Origin: JAJCYX01 sp965243825
Lineage (GTDB): Bacteria; Chloroflexota; Dehalococcoidia; Lucifugimonadales; Lucifugimonadaceae
DNA: 64,000 bases
NCBI GenBank assembly: GCA_965243825.1
Contig: CBDEVT010000001.1
Span: forward strand, 2,976,001 to 3,040,000
Direction: 5' to 3'
Shown here: positions 32,291-41,425 of the stretch, in pieces
Position numbering within the stretch: the first letter of the stretch is position 1
Layout of the letters: each line of letters starts with the position of its first letter
The notes under the pieces: model-generated
Told to the model about the DNA's origin: nothing
The model's database searches: none
What the model saw: the letters and a program-made list of their open reading frames with translations, nothing else
Position numbers and translations under genes: made by a program

Positions 32291-32800
32291 ATGATCACGA
32301 TAGGTCATGTGCGCCGTGCCGTCGGTCTTACTGGTCGAGTAGAAGTCGAACTCTTCTCTGGCGAAATTACTCGTCTCAAGCCAGGCACCAGTGTTCTTGT
32401 GGGTGGACACCGGCTCGATGTTGAGAAAATCACGTCTGGTCGAAAAGGGCTGTTCTCAGTTCACTTTGAAGGAATCGGAGATCGTGATAGCGCTGACGAG
32501 CTTCGAGGGGCTCAGATAGAGGTTCCTGAAACAGAGTTGCCCCCACCGTCTGACGGTACCTATTACCACTATCAACTGATCGACTCCAGTGTACGAGATA
32601 CAAATGGCGTCGAAATAGGCAAGCTAAGTGGGATAATGGAAACAGGTGCCAACGACGTATACGTGGTAAGTACAGTTCAAGGTGGCGAAATTCTTATCCC
32701 TGCCACTCGCAGCACGATCAAGTTTGTTGATACCGTTAACGGGGTGACAGTCGTTGACCTGCGCGATGGCGAAGTTCTCTCTGACGAAGGGAGTAGCTGA
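32291..32800 (+). CDS. rimM: Ribosome maturation factor RimM
   Basis: 169 residues from ATG at 32291, preceded by AGGAAAAC. It helps 30S subunit maturation by binding the 16S 3' domain and S19. Seen: ITIGHVRRAVGLTGRVEVELFSG (split over about 2-24), the RimM N-domain start, ELRGAQIEVPETELPP (about 73-88), then the PRC-barrel domain with YYHYQLIDSSVRD and GANDVYVV, and ILIPATRSTIKFVD near the end. In many bacteria rimM stands with rpsP and trmD; here it does not, being followed by yebC. Confidence 0.95.
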   Translation: MITIGHVRRAVGLTGRVEVELFSGEITRLKPGTSVLVGGHRLDVEKITSGRKGLFSVHFEGIGDRDSADELRGAQIEVPETELPPPSDGTYYHYQLIDSSVRDTNGVEIGKLSGIMETGANDVYVVSTVQGGEILIPATRSTIKFVDTVNGVTVVDLRDGEVLSDEGSS

Positions 32801-32844
32801 AAGCCATTAGGTTCGGTCAAAGTTTGAGTTCCGAGGTTAGATAG

Positions 32845-33603
32845 ATGTCAGGCCACTCTAAATGGAGCACGATCAAGCACAAGAAGGGTGCCGCGGACGC
32901 TAAGCGCGGGCAACTCTTCACGAGGCTTTCGAGGGAGATTATGGTCGCCGCTCGTTCCGGCGACAGCAATCCCGATATGAACTTCCGGCTTCGCCTCGCC
33001 GTTGACAATGCCCGGGCAAACAACATGCCCAAGGACAATATCCAACGTGCGATTGAACGTGGAGCTGGCACTGGAGCCGCCGGCGATGCCCTCGAAGAGA
33101 TCACCTATGAGGGTTACGGACCCGGTGGCACGGGGATAATCGTCCAGACGTTGACTGACAACAAGAACCGGTCAGCGACTGACGTACGCACCAAGCTGAC
33201 GCGCAACGGTGGCAACCTTGCTCAGTCTGGTGCGGTCTCATGGAACTTCGAAACCAAGGGCCAGATTACAGTCACTGTTGAAGGCCGTGATCCTGAGGAA
33301 GTTGCTCTGGAGATTGTCGACGCAGGCGCCGAAGATGTTGACATCGAAGACTCAACAATAAGCATCACCTCGCCGTTCGATGGATTCCCACAGGTCCAGG
33401 CCGCAGTTGAAAAGATAGACGGCGTGAAATTGGAAAACGCTGAGATCGCCATGGTTCCAACCAGTACGGTTGAATTGGATCGTGATGCCTCGCGACAGGC
33501 CATGCGGCTTATTGATGCGCTTGAAGAACTTGACGATGTCCAGAAAGTTTTCTCAAACGCAGAGTTCTCCGAAGAGGCGATTGCCGAGTACGCTGAAGCA
33601 TAA
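32845..33603 (+). CDS. yebC: YebC/PmpR family protein
   Basis: 252 residues, standard length. Seen: MSGHSKWSTIKHKKGAADAK opening, LFTRLSREIMVAARSGDSNP, AKDN-type NMPKDNIQRAIERG (about 60-73), EEITYEGYGPGG (about 84-95), NKNRSATDVRTKLTRNGGNL (about 106-125) and SGAVSWNF. YebC proteins are known as transcription regulators (PmpR) and, more recently, as factors that relieve ribosome stalling at proline stretches in several bacteria. Which role applies here is unknown. It lies 44 bases after rimM, a translation gene, in keeping with the second role. Confidence 0.95.
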   Translation: MSGHSKWSTIKHKKGAADAKRGQLFTRLSREIMVAARSGDSNPDMNFRLRLAVDNARANNMPKDNIQRAIERGAGTGAAGDALEEITYEGYGPGGTGIIVQTLTDNKNRSATDVRTKLTRNGGNLAQSGAVSWNFETKGQITVTVEGRDPEEVALEIVDAGAEDVDIEDSTISITSPFDGFPQVQAAVEKIDGVKLENAEIAMVPTSTVELDRDASRQAMRLIDALEELDDVQKVFSNAEFSEEAIAEYAEA

Positions 33604-33643
33604 CCAGAATTGACTATGAGCCCTCTGGTTCCTACAGGCACTG

Positions 33644-34576
33644 ATGCCTCCGGTTATTGAAACAACGCGGCTTACAAAGTTCTATGGCCCGCATCCAGGG
33701 TTGGAGAATCTGGATCTCGCCGTTGAACCAGGTCAAGTGTTCGGCCTTCTGGGTCCCAACGGTGCTGGGAAGACCACGACGATTCGACTTCTGCTTGATT
33801 TCATCAAGCCGACGAGTGGTACCGCCTCTGTCTTCGGGTTGAGTGTAGAGTCGGATTCGATCGAGATCAGGTCTCGCACCGGGTATCTGCCGGGCGATTT
33901 CATTGCCTATCCGAATCTTACGGCTGGACAGGTACTGGATTACTTCTCGAACCTCCGTGAGAGCGATGCCCAGATCGGCAGAGAAGAACTCTGTGAGCGG
34001 TTCAAACTGGATCAGAACCGGAAGTTTGGCGAGCTGTCGCGAGGTAACCGGCAAAAAGTCGGCCTGGTTCAGGCTTACATGGGCGACCCCGAGCTGATCA
34101 TCCTGGACGAACCATCTGGAGGGCTGGATCCCCTTCTGCAGATCGAATTCCAGGAATTGGTGCGTGAACGGCGGGTCGCAGGACGAACACAGTTCATCTC
34201 TTCACACCTGCTTCCTGAGGTCGAAGCAGTCTGTGACCGCGTGGGAATTATTCGCGAAGGCCGGCTGGTCGGACTGGAGACGATGGCTGATCTTCGGGAG
34301 CGAGCTCAGGCCAGGGTCACGGTGCAGGTCGCCTCAAGTGAAACTCCTGACGCTGCCGAGGCATTCCGAGCGATACCAGACTGCGAAGTCGTAGCGGTGG
34401 AAAACGACATGATCTCAATCAGGCACCGGCACCAGATCGACACAATCATCAAAGTTTCAGGGCGGTTCACGGTGTCCTCTTTTGAAAGCAATCCACCTGC
34501 CCTCGATGAAGTGTTCATGGACTACTACAGCGGCGAATCGAATGGCGCAGAATCAGACGAAGCCGGAACGGCATGA
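33644..34576 (+). CDS. ABC transporter ATP-binding protein
   Basis: 310 residues. Walker A GPNGAGKTTTIRLL (about 39-52), Q-loop region TGYLPGDFIAYPNLT, signature LSRGNRQKVGLVQA (about 134-147; the usual LSGGQ is LSRGN), Walker B LIILDEPSGGLDP (about 153-165) and switch His in FISSHLLPEVEAV. The last 100 residues form the accessory domain seen in ABC-2 exporters of drugs, lipids or antimicrobial peptides (YbhF/CcmA-like). The permease gene follows with a 4-base overlap. The substrate is unknown. Confidence 0.94.
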   Translation: MPPVIETTRLTKFYGPHPGLENLDLAVEPGQVFGLLGPNGAGKTTTIRLLLDFIKPTSGTASVFGLSVESDSIEIRSRTGYLPGDFIAYPNLTAGQVLDYFSNLRESDAQIGREELCERFKLDQNRKFGELSRGNRQKVGLVQAYMGDPELIILDEPSGGLDPLLQIEFQELVRERRVAGRTQFISSHLLPEVEAVCDRVGIIREGRLVGLETMADLRERAQARVTVQVASSETPDAAEAFRAIPDCEVVAVENDMISIRHRHQIDTIIKVSGRFTVSSFESNPPALDEVFMDYYSGESNGAESDEAGTA

Positions 34577-35379
34577 ACAGCTTCTACTTTCGGAACATCT
34601 ATCTGAAAACGCTGCATGACCAGCGGAAACTGACCATGTGGATCGGCATCGGACTGATCGCCGCTGCTCTCTACACAACCCTCCTATATCCGACAATTCG
34701 GGACATCTCAGGGTTCGAGGAGTTCATTCAAGAACTCCCTGACTTCATCCTTTCGCTTATCGGTGGTGCATTGCAATTCACAACACCGGAAGGCTATCTG
34801 AACACCCAGCCGTTCTCCGTCCTTGCTCCACTGCTGATGCTGACCTATGCGGTTATTCGAGGCTCTGCCCTGATCGCAGGTGAAGAGGAATCACACACTC
34901 TTGATCAGTTGTTGGCGAACCCGATATCTCGCGTTTCGTTGATGACGCAGAAAACCATAGCGTTGTTGACAGGCCTCGTCGTGCTCTCTGTCGTCCTCTG
35001 GCTTGCGATAGCGATTGGGGTGTTCAGTGCAGGCTACTCGGTGGATCTCTGGAACCTGACACAGATCGTCTTCAGCCTATTCCTGCTCAGTACAGCTGCC
35101 GGTTTGATGGCAGCCGGTATAGGTGCTGCGACCGGCAAGCGAGGCAATGCTGGGGGTGTGACTGCAGGTGTGCTGGTTGTGGGATGGCTGCTGAACGCGA
35201 TACAGCAGCTTGCTGAAGTGCTCGAGTGGACTAAATTCATCTCGGTGTTCTGGTACTACAACGGCAACAGTGTCCTGGTAAATGGATTGATTGGCTGGCG
35301 GGCACTTGTACTTCTTTTTGTCGCAATCGTATCGGTTGTCATCGGCACCCATGTTTTCAGGCAACGAGACCTCCACTGA
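34573..35379 (+). CDS. ABC-2 type transporter permease
   Basis: 268 residues with six predicted membrane helices (about 20-40, 70-95, 117-145, 150-180, 188-205 and 235-262). An extracytoplasmic loop between helices 1 and 2 carries SGFEEFIQELPDFILSLIGG. The phrase EEESHTLDQLLANPISR (about 105-121) is the cytoplasmic coupling segment common in ABC-2 permeases. It overlaps the ATPase gene by 4 bases, giving a two-component exporter (ATPase dimer with two permeases). Confidence 0.9.
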   Translation: MNSFYFRNIYLKTLHDQRKLTMWIGIGLIAAALYTTLLYPTIRDISGFEEFIQELPDFILSLIGGALQFTTPEGYLNTQPFSVLAPLLMLTYAVIRGSALIAGEEESHTLDQLLANPISRVSLMTQKTIALLTGLVVLSVVLWLAIAIGVFSAGYSVDLWNLTQIVFSLFLLSTAAGLMAAGIGAATGKRGNAGGVTAGVLVVGWLLNAIQQLAEVLEWTKFISVFWYYNGNSVLVNGLIGWRALVLLFVAIVSVVIGTHVFRQRDLH

Positions 35380-35478
35380 ACGTCAACGAAGGCATAGAAT
35401 TAGACCGCTACGTTTATGTAGCTTCTTACGCTCATTACGTTGACTGAATAACTCTTCGTAGTCTGAACCAGAGGATCT

Positions 35479-35703
35479 ATGTGCAGGACAACAGCCGCAC
35501 CTTTGATGGCAATGGCCGGTATGGCCGGAACAGCAGTCGGCGTTGCGATCGCCGTCATCAGGGAGAAGGCTGACCGTCGTTCCATCGAAAAAGAGGCACA
35601 GGCCGAGCTTGAGGCGCAGGCAGAAGACAAAAAGCGTCCACTCGAACCAGCGGACCTGGACGAAGATTTACCTGGAGACGAAGCAAGTAAAGAGCGCAAC
35701 TAG
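35479..35703 (+). CDS. Small hypothetical protein with one membrane helix
   Basis: 74 residues, not recognised. A Met/Ala/Gly-rich hydrophobic helix (about 6-28) is followed by a charged, probably helical tail rich in Glu, Lys and Asp. GAGG lies five bases before the ATG. No homologous neighbour helps. The composition is that of a small bitopic membrane protein, but a chance reading frame cannot be excluded. Confidence 0.5.
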   Translation: MCRTTAAPLMAMAGMAGTAVGVAIAVIREKADRRSIEKEAQAELEAQAEDKKRPLEPADLDEDLPGDEASKERN

Positions 35704-35902
35704 CAAGCCGATTCTCGGTTTCGCGATTGTCCAGTTCAGTTCGCCGCTGCCTCACTTCGGTCACTGTTGCGCACCGTTTCTCCAACGGCTACGCTGCCCC
35801 TGATTCACCGTGTGATCACCTGATCATTAACTTCGATAGCACAGTCTTCGATTCATACATAAAGCGTTTATCGCTGAGCGCTACAAGTTCCAGGAGCAAG
35901 AA

Positions 35903-37558
35903 ATGCCAGAAATGTCCGGTGGACAGGCGGTTGTAAAGACCCTGATTCGGGAGGGCGTTGATGTGATCTTCGGCCTTCCGGGGGTGCAGATGTACGGAAT
36001 CATCGATGCACTGCGGGAAGAACCTGGCATACGGATGATCACAGCTCGCCATGAAGGCACGACAACCTACATGGCGGACGGTTATGCCCGCGCAACAGGT
36101 AAGCCCGGTGTTGCACTCGTGGTCCCAGGTCCCGGTCTGTTCAACGCTGGCGCTGGAATGAGCACGGCATTCTCTCGCTCATCTCCGATTCTTGTAATTG
36201 CAGGTCAGATTCCCCGGGACACCATCGGTAAAGACCTCGGCGGACTCCATGAAGTCAACGACCAGATCGACACAATCAAGCCTGTAACCAAGTGGCAGAA
36301 GCGGGTTATGCGACCTCACGAGGTGCCAGGCGGCCTGCATGAGGCGTTCCGGCAGCTCCGGACCGGCAGACCACGCCCGGTCGAGTTCGAATTGCCACCT
36401 GAAGCCATGGTTGAGCGCGAAGGTGTGGATCTCGAAGAGCCAGCACCACAGGACAGATCTGCCCCGCCAGCAAACGAACTTGAAGAAGCGGCCAGGCTGA
36501 TTGCCGGTGCGAAGAGTCCAGTCATCTATGCCGGCGGCGGCGTTGCTCGTTCGAACGCTGAAGATGAGCTTGTGGCATTCGCAGAGGCAACGAACATTCC
36601 AGTCATCACCTCCGCCGGTGGTAAGGCGACAATCAGTGACCGTCATCCGCTAAGCCTTGGCTCATCACTGGGACCGGCGGGCATGGTGAAAGACACCATG
36701 GAGAATGCCGACGTAGTACTCGTGATCGGCTCTCGCTTCTCGCTTCGCAACCCGGCAGGGAACAATGCGAAGCTAGTCCACATCGACGCCGACCCATCAG
36801 TGATCGGCCAAATCGTTCCGGCAACCGTTGGTCTTGTCGGTGATGCCAAAGGGACGCTGGTCGCTCTGCAAGCCGAATGTGCCAAGGCTGGTGCTGGCAA
36901 CAGGCCCTCACCTGCCGAACGAGTCTCTGAGATCAGGAAAAGCCTCGAGGGCAAGGAAGAAGAGAAAGACCAGCCACAGGACTCCATCATGAATGCCCTG
37001 CGCGACGGCACGCCTGAAGAGGCGATCATGGTGTTCGGAATGACGCAGCTTGGTTACTACTCACGTCTGCACTGGCCCGTTTACCACCCGAAGTCGTATA
37101 TAGACTCGGGCTATTCAGGCAACCTTGGTTTCGCGTTCCCCACCGCACTTGGAGCGAAGGTCGGAAGACCAGATCTCCCGGTAGTCTGCGTGTCAGGTGA
37201 TGGTGGTTTTGGTTACTACTCGGGCGAACTCGCCACGGCAGCGAAGTACGGCATCAACGTCGTAGTCGTCGTGTTCAACGACAACGCTTTCGGAAACGTT
37301 GCCCGAGACCTCGACCAGGATTTTGGTGGTCAATACGAGGCCGACCTAGTAAACCCGGACTTCATGAAGCTGGCCGATGCCTATGGAGTGACCGGTATGA
37401 GAGCAGATCAGCCGACTGACGTCGGAGATTTGGTTGCGGATGCGGTCAAACTGGATAAGCCAGTTCTAATCGAAGTACCGGTCGAACGAATGCCAAGACC
37501 GAAATTGATGGCGAACCGCGCGCCATGGACACTTCCACAGGAAGGGCTGATCAACTAG
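35903..37558 (+). CDS. Thiamine diphosphate-dependent enzyme (acetolactate synthase/decarboxylase family)
   Basis: 551 residues with three ThDP-enzyme domains. N-terminal domain has FGLPGVQMYGIIDAL and the cofactor-activating Glu50 in TARHEGTTTYMADGYARAT; middle domain near 190-340 with VIYAGGGVARSNA; C-terminal domain has the ThDP/Mg motif GDGGFGYYSGELATAAKYG ending in FNDN (about 433-460). The family includes acetolactate synthase, sulfoacetaldehyde acetyltransferase, oxalyl-CoA and benzoylformate decarboxylases. No ilvN regulatory subunit or ilvC is adjacent, so branched-chain synthesis is not favoured. CAGGAGCAAGAA precedes the ATG. A strong terminator follows. Confidence 0.9.
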   Translation: MPEMSGGQAVVKTLIREGVDVIFGLPGVQMYGIIDALREEPGIRMITARHEGTTTYMADGYARATGKPGVALVVPGPGLFNAGAGMSTAFSRSSPILVIAGQIPRDTIGKDLGGLHEVNDQIDTIKPVTKWQKRVMRPHEVPGGLHEAFRQLRTGRPRPVEFELPPEAMVEREGVDLEEPAPQDRSAPPANELEEAARLIAGAKSPVIYAGGGVARSNAEDELVAFAEATNIPVITSAGGKATISDRHPLSLGSSLGPAGMVKDTMENADVVLVIGSRFSLRNPAGNNAKLVHIDADPSVIGQIVPATVGLVGDAKGTLVALQAECAKAGAGNRPSPAERVSEIRKSLEGKEEEKDQPQDSIMNALRDGTPEEAIMVFGMTQLGYYSRLHWPVYHPKSYIDSGYSGNLGFAFPTALGAKVGRPDLPVVCVSGDGGFGYYSGELATAAKYGINVVVVVFNDNAFGNVARDLDQDFGGQYEADLVNPDFMKLADAYGVTGMRADQPTDVGDLVADAVKLDKPVLIEVPVERMPRPKLMANRAPWTLPQEGLIN

Positions 37559-37606
37559 TCGAATTCCCGACAATCACCAGGTTGGTGACTAAACCGTAGA
37601 AACCAG

Positions 37607-37640
37607 GAAGGCTGCTCGACAAAACGAGCAGCCTTCTTTC
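37607..37640. terminator. Bidirectional terminator between ThDP enzyme and MMPL genes
   Basis: Perfect 12-bp stem GAAGGCTGCTCG (37607-37618) and CGAGCAGCCTTC (37625-37636), loop ACAAAA, then TTTC. The genes on both sides are convergent and end within 50 bases of it. Confidence 0.88.
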
Positions 37641-37667
37641 ATGTCATCCGATGAAAGTAGTGGCGAG

Positions 37668-39917
37668 CTAGTCCGCGTCTGCTGAACCTGCTGCGCCTGA
37701 CGGCACACCTTGCGGTGCACTACCTTCGACTCGCACGTCGGGTAGCCAGTTAAGCCAACTCGGCAGCCACCAGTTGTTGGAGCCTAGCAATTTCATCGTG
37801 GACGGAACCAGTATCGACCTGATGATCGTGGCGTCAACGAAGATCGCAACCGCCAGACCAAAGCCGAACTGCTGGAACATCACCAGGTCACCCAGCGTGA
37901 AGCCCCAGAAGACCGCAACCATGATCAGCGCGGCACCAGTAATGATCGCCGCCGTCGAGCGCAGCCCGAACGCGACCGACTCATCGTTGTTACCTGTCTG
38001 GTCGAACCGCTCCCTGATCCTGCTCAGCAGGAATACTTCGTAGTCCATCGAAAGTCCGAACAGGATTGCGAATAGGAACAGTGGGATCCATGCCTCGATG
38101 ACTGGCACCTGTTGGAAGCCGAGCACATCGATCAAGAACCCTTCCTGGAAGACCAGTACAAGTAGCCCGTACGCAGCTCCGACTGAAAGCAGGTTCAGGA
38201 TGATCGCCTTCACTGGTACGATCAGCGATCTGAACACGACAGTCAGCAGTATGAAGCTCAGCAGAAGGACGAGACCCAGGACTATCGGTGTCCAGGTGCC
38301 TACGAGGTCGAAGAAGTCAACCTCGAACGCCCGCTGACCGCCGACGAACACGTCTCCAGGAATGTTAGCCGCCGGTATGTGAGTGGCGCGCACCTCTTCG
38401 ATGAACTTCGTTATGTCGTCAGGGTTGTCGATGTCGTTCAGATTGAGAACGACCACTCCAACTGAGCCGTCGGCGCTCACTTCGTACTCGGATGCAGCCC
38501 TGAATACAGGTTCCTGTTCGAGCGAAGTAGCCAGACGGTCGACGCTGTCGCGCACGGCCTGAGAGTCAGCATCACCCTCGATCACCACGTCGATTGGCGC
38601 AATTTCGTCCAGGCCGCCAATGAACTCTGCCTGCAGCACGTCAAACGTACGCTTGGTCTCGAAATCGTCCGGGAAGGTCTCTGGCCCGTTGAAGCCCAGG
38701 TTGATGTTGAAGTAAGGAATCGTCAGTGCGACCAACAGAGCGAGTGTGACAACAAGGAAGATCACGGGTCGCTCAAGCACCGTTCGAGTGATCCAGTTCC
38801 AGAAGCCGTGGCTTGTGTCGTCATAGTCAGTCTTCTGTTGCAGGAACGGTACGGTCCAGGCGTCAACCTTGTCACCCATCTTGCTAAGTACTGCTGGCAG
38901 CAGTGTGAGCGCTAGGAGGACAGCGAACACGACGACGATGATCGCCCCGAGTGCCATCGAGAAGAAGATGGTGGTCGGAACGATTAGCATGCCGACCAGT
39001 GCGAAAACCACCGTGAAGCCGGAGAAAAGTACGGCTCGCGACGCGCTCGAGCCGGCAACAGTAATGGCGTCGATCTTTTCTCGACCCCTGGCTCTCTCTT
39101 CTCGATACCTGGCCAGTATGAATAGCGTGTAGTCGATGCCCACAGCCAGACCGATCATCGTGACGAAGTTTGTAACGAAGAAAGGGAAGTTGTCGTAAAA
39201 CTGGCCCAGCACAGACACGCTGCCGAACGTCAGGGCGATAGCCAGTAAGGCCATCACAATCGGAATCCAGATCGAACCGACGCTGCGAAGAACGAAAATC
39301 AGGATGACAATAGCGACCGCGATTCCGATCAGCTCACCTCGCACGAGGTCTCGTTCACTTATCTCTCGGAAATCATCCCCGATAGCACCAGCACCGAAGA
39401 TGCTCACCTGGAAATCGCTGCTTTCGTCCAGCTCGTGGATCAGCTCAAGCAGAGGTTCAACCGTTGTCCCAGCGTCAAGGAATTCCCCGGCGAGGACCAC
39501 GGGAATTCGTACAGCGCGATTGTTCTGGCCAACGAATCCAGCCTCAGCTGGTAGCACTGCAGGATTAGGCAACGTAGTCGGATCCAAGACCGTCTCGGTT
39601 CCCAGTCCGACTATTGCCGCGTGAACCTCATTGATCTTGGCTGTGAACTCTGACGAGCCAAATTCCAGAGTCGGGTGTTCAATGAGCACAACCTCGACGT
39701 CACGTTGCTGATCGCGTAGTCCACTCTCTTCAAGCAGGTTCTGAGCGGTTTCGCTCTCCTGCTCAATCGTGAACTCGCCGTTGCCTTCAGTTGTCGCCGT
39801 TTCCAGGAATTGGCCAGTCAAGCCGATTGCAACGATCAGAATGGCAACCCAGATGAGGATTGTTGTCCAGGGCCTGTTGGCGGATGCCCTGGCTAAGCCT
39901 TCGGTTGAGAGACTCAC
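37668..39917 (-). CDS. MMPL family RND-type transporter
   Basis: 749 residues from GTG at 39917; an earlier GTG at 39947 exists, but GGGAG lies six bases before the chosen one. Twelve membrane helices arranged as two copies of helix + large outer domain + five helices. Signature segments: GLAVGIDYTLFILARYREER in the first half and FGLSMDYEVFLLSRIRERF in the second, with the Asp-Tyr pairs that carry protons in MmpL3-type proteins. MMPL exporters move lipids, fatty acids or hydrophobic compounds using the proton gradient. No accessory gene is adjacent. The start region carries an inverted repeat at 39945. Confidence 0.92.
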   Translation of the reverse strand: MSLSTEGLARASANRPWTTILIWVAILIVAIGLTGQFLETATTEGNGEFTIEQESETAQNLLEESGLRDQQRDVEVVLIEHPTLEFGSSEFTAKINEVHAAIVGLGTETVLDPTTLPNPAVLPAEAGFVGQNNRAVRIPVVLAGEFLDAGTTVEPLLELIHELDESSDFQVSIFGAGAIGDDFREISERDLVRGELIGIAVAIVILIFVLRSVGSIWIPIVMALLAIALTFGSVSVLGQFYDNFPFFVTNFVTMIGLAVGIDYTLFILARYREERARGREKIDAITVAGSSASRAVLFSGFTVVFALVGMLIVPTTIFFSMALGAIIVVVFAVLLALTLLPAVLSKMGDKVDAWTVPFLQQKTDYDDTSHGFWNWITRTVLERPVIFLVVTLALLVALTIPYFNINLGFNGPETFPDDFETKRTFDVLQAEFIGGLDEIAPIDVVIEGDADSQAVRDSVDRLATSLEQEPVFRAASEYEVSADGSVGVVVLNLNDIDNPDDITKFIEEVRATHIPAANIPGDVFVGGQRAFEVDFFDLVGTWTPIVLGLVLLLSFILLTVVFRSLIVPVKAIILNLLSVGAAYGLLVLVFQEGFLIDVLGFQQVPVIEAWIPLFLFAILFGLSMDYEVFLLSRIRERFDQTGNNDESVAFGLRSTAAIITGAALIMVAVFWGFTLGDLVMFQQFGFGLAVAIFVDATIIRSILVPSTMKLLGSNNWWLPSWLNWLPDVRVEGSAPQGVPSGAAGSADAD

Positions 39918-40223
39918 GCTCTTCTCCCTTATTCGATCCCTATCCACGCAGCCCTTTGCGTGAATGTTTTCACGATCGCCTATGATACACGGAATTGGTT
40001 GTTACACGACCACACAAAGCGAATTTCGCTTGCTGAGATCAATAAATGCCCTGATTTAAGCGCAGATTCTACTGTTGATGGTCTTGCATGGCCTTGTTGT
40101 GTGGCCAACTGCTTCCAATTCGTAGTCTGTACTCATTCGTTCGCTCCGTATACTCAACGAATCGGCGCTAGTACTTTCGACATATATCCCCACCAACGTG
40201 GCGCAACGCGAGTCAAGACTGAA
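39918..40223. promoter_or_regulatory. Divergent intergenic region between MMPL and CinA-like genes
   Basis: 306 bases. CACGCA (39945-39950), six bases, TGCGTG (39957-39962) is a perfect inverted repeat 27 bases before the MMPL start, placed where a repressor or a 5' hairpin could act. An open frame runs through the region on the plus strand from 39960, but its composition is poor and no ribosome binding site is seen. I treat the region as non-coding. Confidence 0.4.
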
Positions 40224-40826
40224 ATGGACGAACGGATATCACACTTACCAATCGACGTGCTTCAACTTGTCGATTCCATTCATGGAACTAAAGGCAAGAT
40301 TGCCCTGGTAGTGACCGGAGCCGGGGTTCAAGCGACCTACTGGCTGTTCGCACGTCCAGGGGCTTCAAAGACTATGTTGGACGCCTATGTACCGTACTCT
40401 TCGGATGCGGTTATTGACTTCCTGGGTTCAGAGCCTGAGCAGTATGTTTCATGCACAACCGCGCAATTCATGGCCGAACGCGCTCTTGTTCGCGCCAGAC
40501 AGTTGAGTGCTGCAGAAACAGAACCGGAAAATCATGATTCGCTGCTGGCAGGCGTGTCTTGCACTGCCGCGATTGCTACCGACCGAACCCGACGAGGGGA
40601 AAACCGCTGCGATGTTGCATTCGCAACAAGTGATGGAAGAGGTGCCGTCGCCTCTCTCGTCATGGCAAAAGGTGAGAGGGATCGCAGCGCTGAGGAGAGT
40701 GTTGTGAGTCGACTCATCTTGAATGCCGTGGCCGAAGCAAAGCATGTGGACCAGCGAGTTGATGTTCCCCTTCTAAACGAGGAACAGCTCTCATTCAGCC
40801 GGTTCGATACTGGAAAGTTCGATTGA
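40224..40826 (+). CDS. CinA-like domain protein preceding a nucleotidylyltransferase
   Basis: 200 residues from ATG at 40224 (the frame is open from 39960). The pattern ALVVTGAGVQATYWLFARPGAS then VPYSSDAVIDFLG, ERALVRARQL, GVSCTAAIATDR and RGENRCDVAF lines up with the CinA C-terminal (PncC, nicotinamide-nucleotide amidase) fold, but the catalytic Ser of the SCTGG motif is missing, so hydrolysis is unlikely. The stop overlaps the next gene by 4 bases (TTGA). From memory, plant proteins join a similar domain to a nucleotidylyltransferase in one chain. A partner or regulatory role for the next enzyme is inference. Confidence 0.68.
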   Translation: MDERISHLPIDVLQLVDSIHGTKGKIALVVTGAGVQATYWLFARPGASKTMLDAYVPYSSDAVIDFLGSEPEQYVSCTTAQFMAERALVRARQLSAAETEPENHDSLLAGVSCTAAIATDRTRRGENRCDVAFATSDGRGAVASLVMAKGERDRSAEESVVSRLILNAVAEAKHVDQRVDVPLLNEEQLSFSRFDTGKFD

Positions 40827-41425
40827 TCGACCAGATAGGCCGACTCTATTCGAAGGCAACCAATTTCGCAGTTGTTCGTGTCGATGGCGCGACGGCGGAC
40901 ATCATTGATTCTGGAGATTTAGTCGTCCTCGCTGGATCGTTCAATCCGCTGCATCGTGGTCACACCGGGTTACTTGAAGCAGCTGAGCGAACGACCGGAC
41001 GAACGGGCGTTTTCGAGATCTCCATAGAGAATGTAGACAAGCCTGACTTGCCTCGCGTTGAACTCGAAAAGAGACTTATTCAGTTTCGCGACGTCGCCGA
41101 CGTGATTGTCACACGTGCACGGCTCTTTTCTGACAAAGCGGAGCTGCTTCCCGGCACCTGGTTCGTTATCGGCTACGACACCGCCGTGAGGTTGCTTGAC
41201 GACCGTTACCACCAGGATGGCACAGCTCTCGCAGATCTTCGAAGGTTGTATGCCAGTGGACTTAAGTTCATCGTGGCAGGCCGTGTCGGCGAAGATGGTC
41301 AGTTTCGCGGTGTTGAGAGCCTCAGCGTTCCCGGAGAGCTGATGGAGATGTTTGTAGGCATTCCAGAAACTGAGTTTCGCGAAGACATCTCGTCTACGGA
41401 GCTCAGGAAGCAGAGCCCTCGTTAA
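40823..41425 (+). CDS. Nicotinamide/nicotinate mononucleotide adenylyltransferase-like protein
   Basis: 200 residues from TTG at 40823, coupled to the gene before. GSFNPLHRGH (38-47, the T/HxGH nucleotidyl-transfer motif with His44 and His47) and a closing ISSTELR (189-195) are the two hallmarks of NadD/NMNAT-type enzymes. Between them lies VIGYDTAVRLLDDRYH in the place of the usual GxDxxxxLxxW strand. The family transfers AMP (or CMP) from a nucleotide triphosphate. The true substrate is uncertain; NAD synthesis is the obvious candidate. The 3' end overlaps the convergent marR gene by 23 bases. Confidence 0.82.
   Translation: MIDQIGRLYSKATNFAVVRVDGATADIIDSGDLVVLAGSFNPLHRGHTGLLEAAERTTGRTGVFEISIENVDKPDLPRVELEKRLIQFRDVADVIVTRARLFSDKAELLPGTWFVIGYDTAVRLLDDRYHQDGTALADLRRLYASGLKFIVAGRVGEDGQFRGVESLSVPGELMEMFVGIPETEFREDISSTELRKQSPR

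Noticed and set aside
39960..40223. N-terminal extension of the CinA-like protein
   Set aside because: Frame is open, but the residues are Cys- and His-rich without pattern, and no ribosome binding site is present before 39960.
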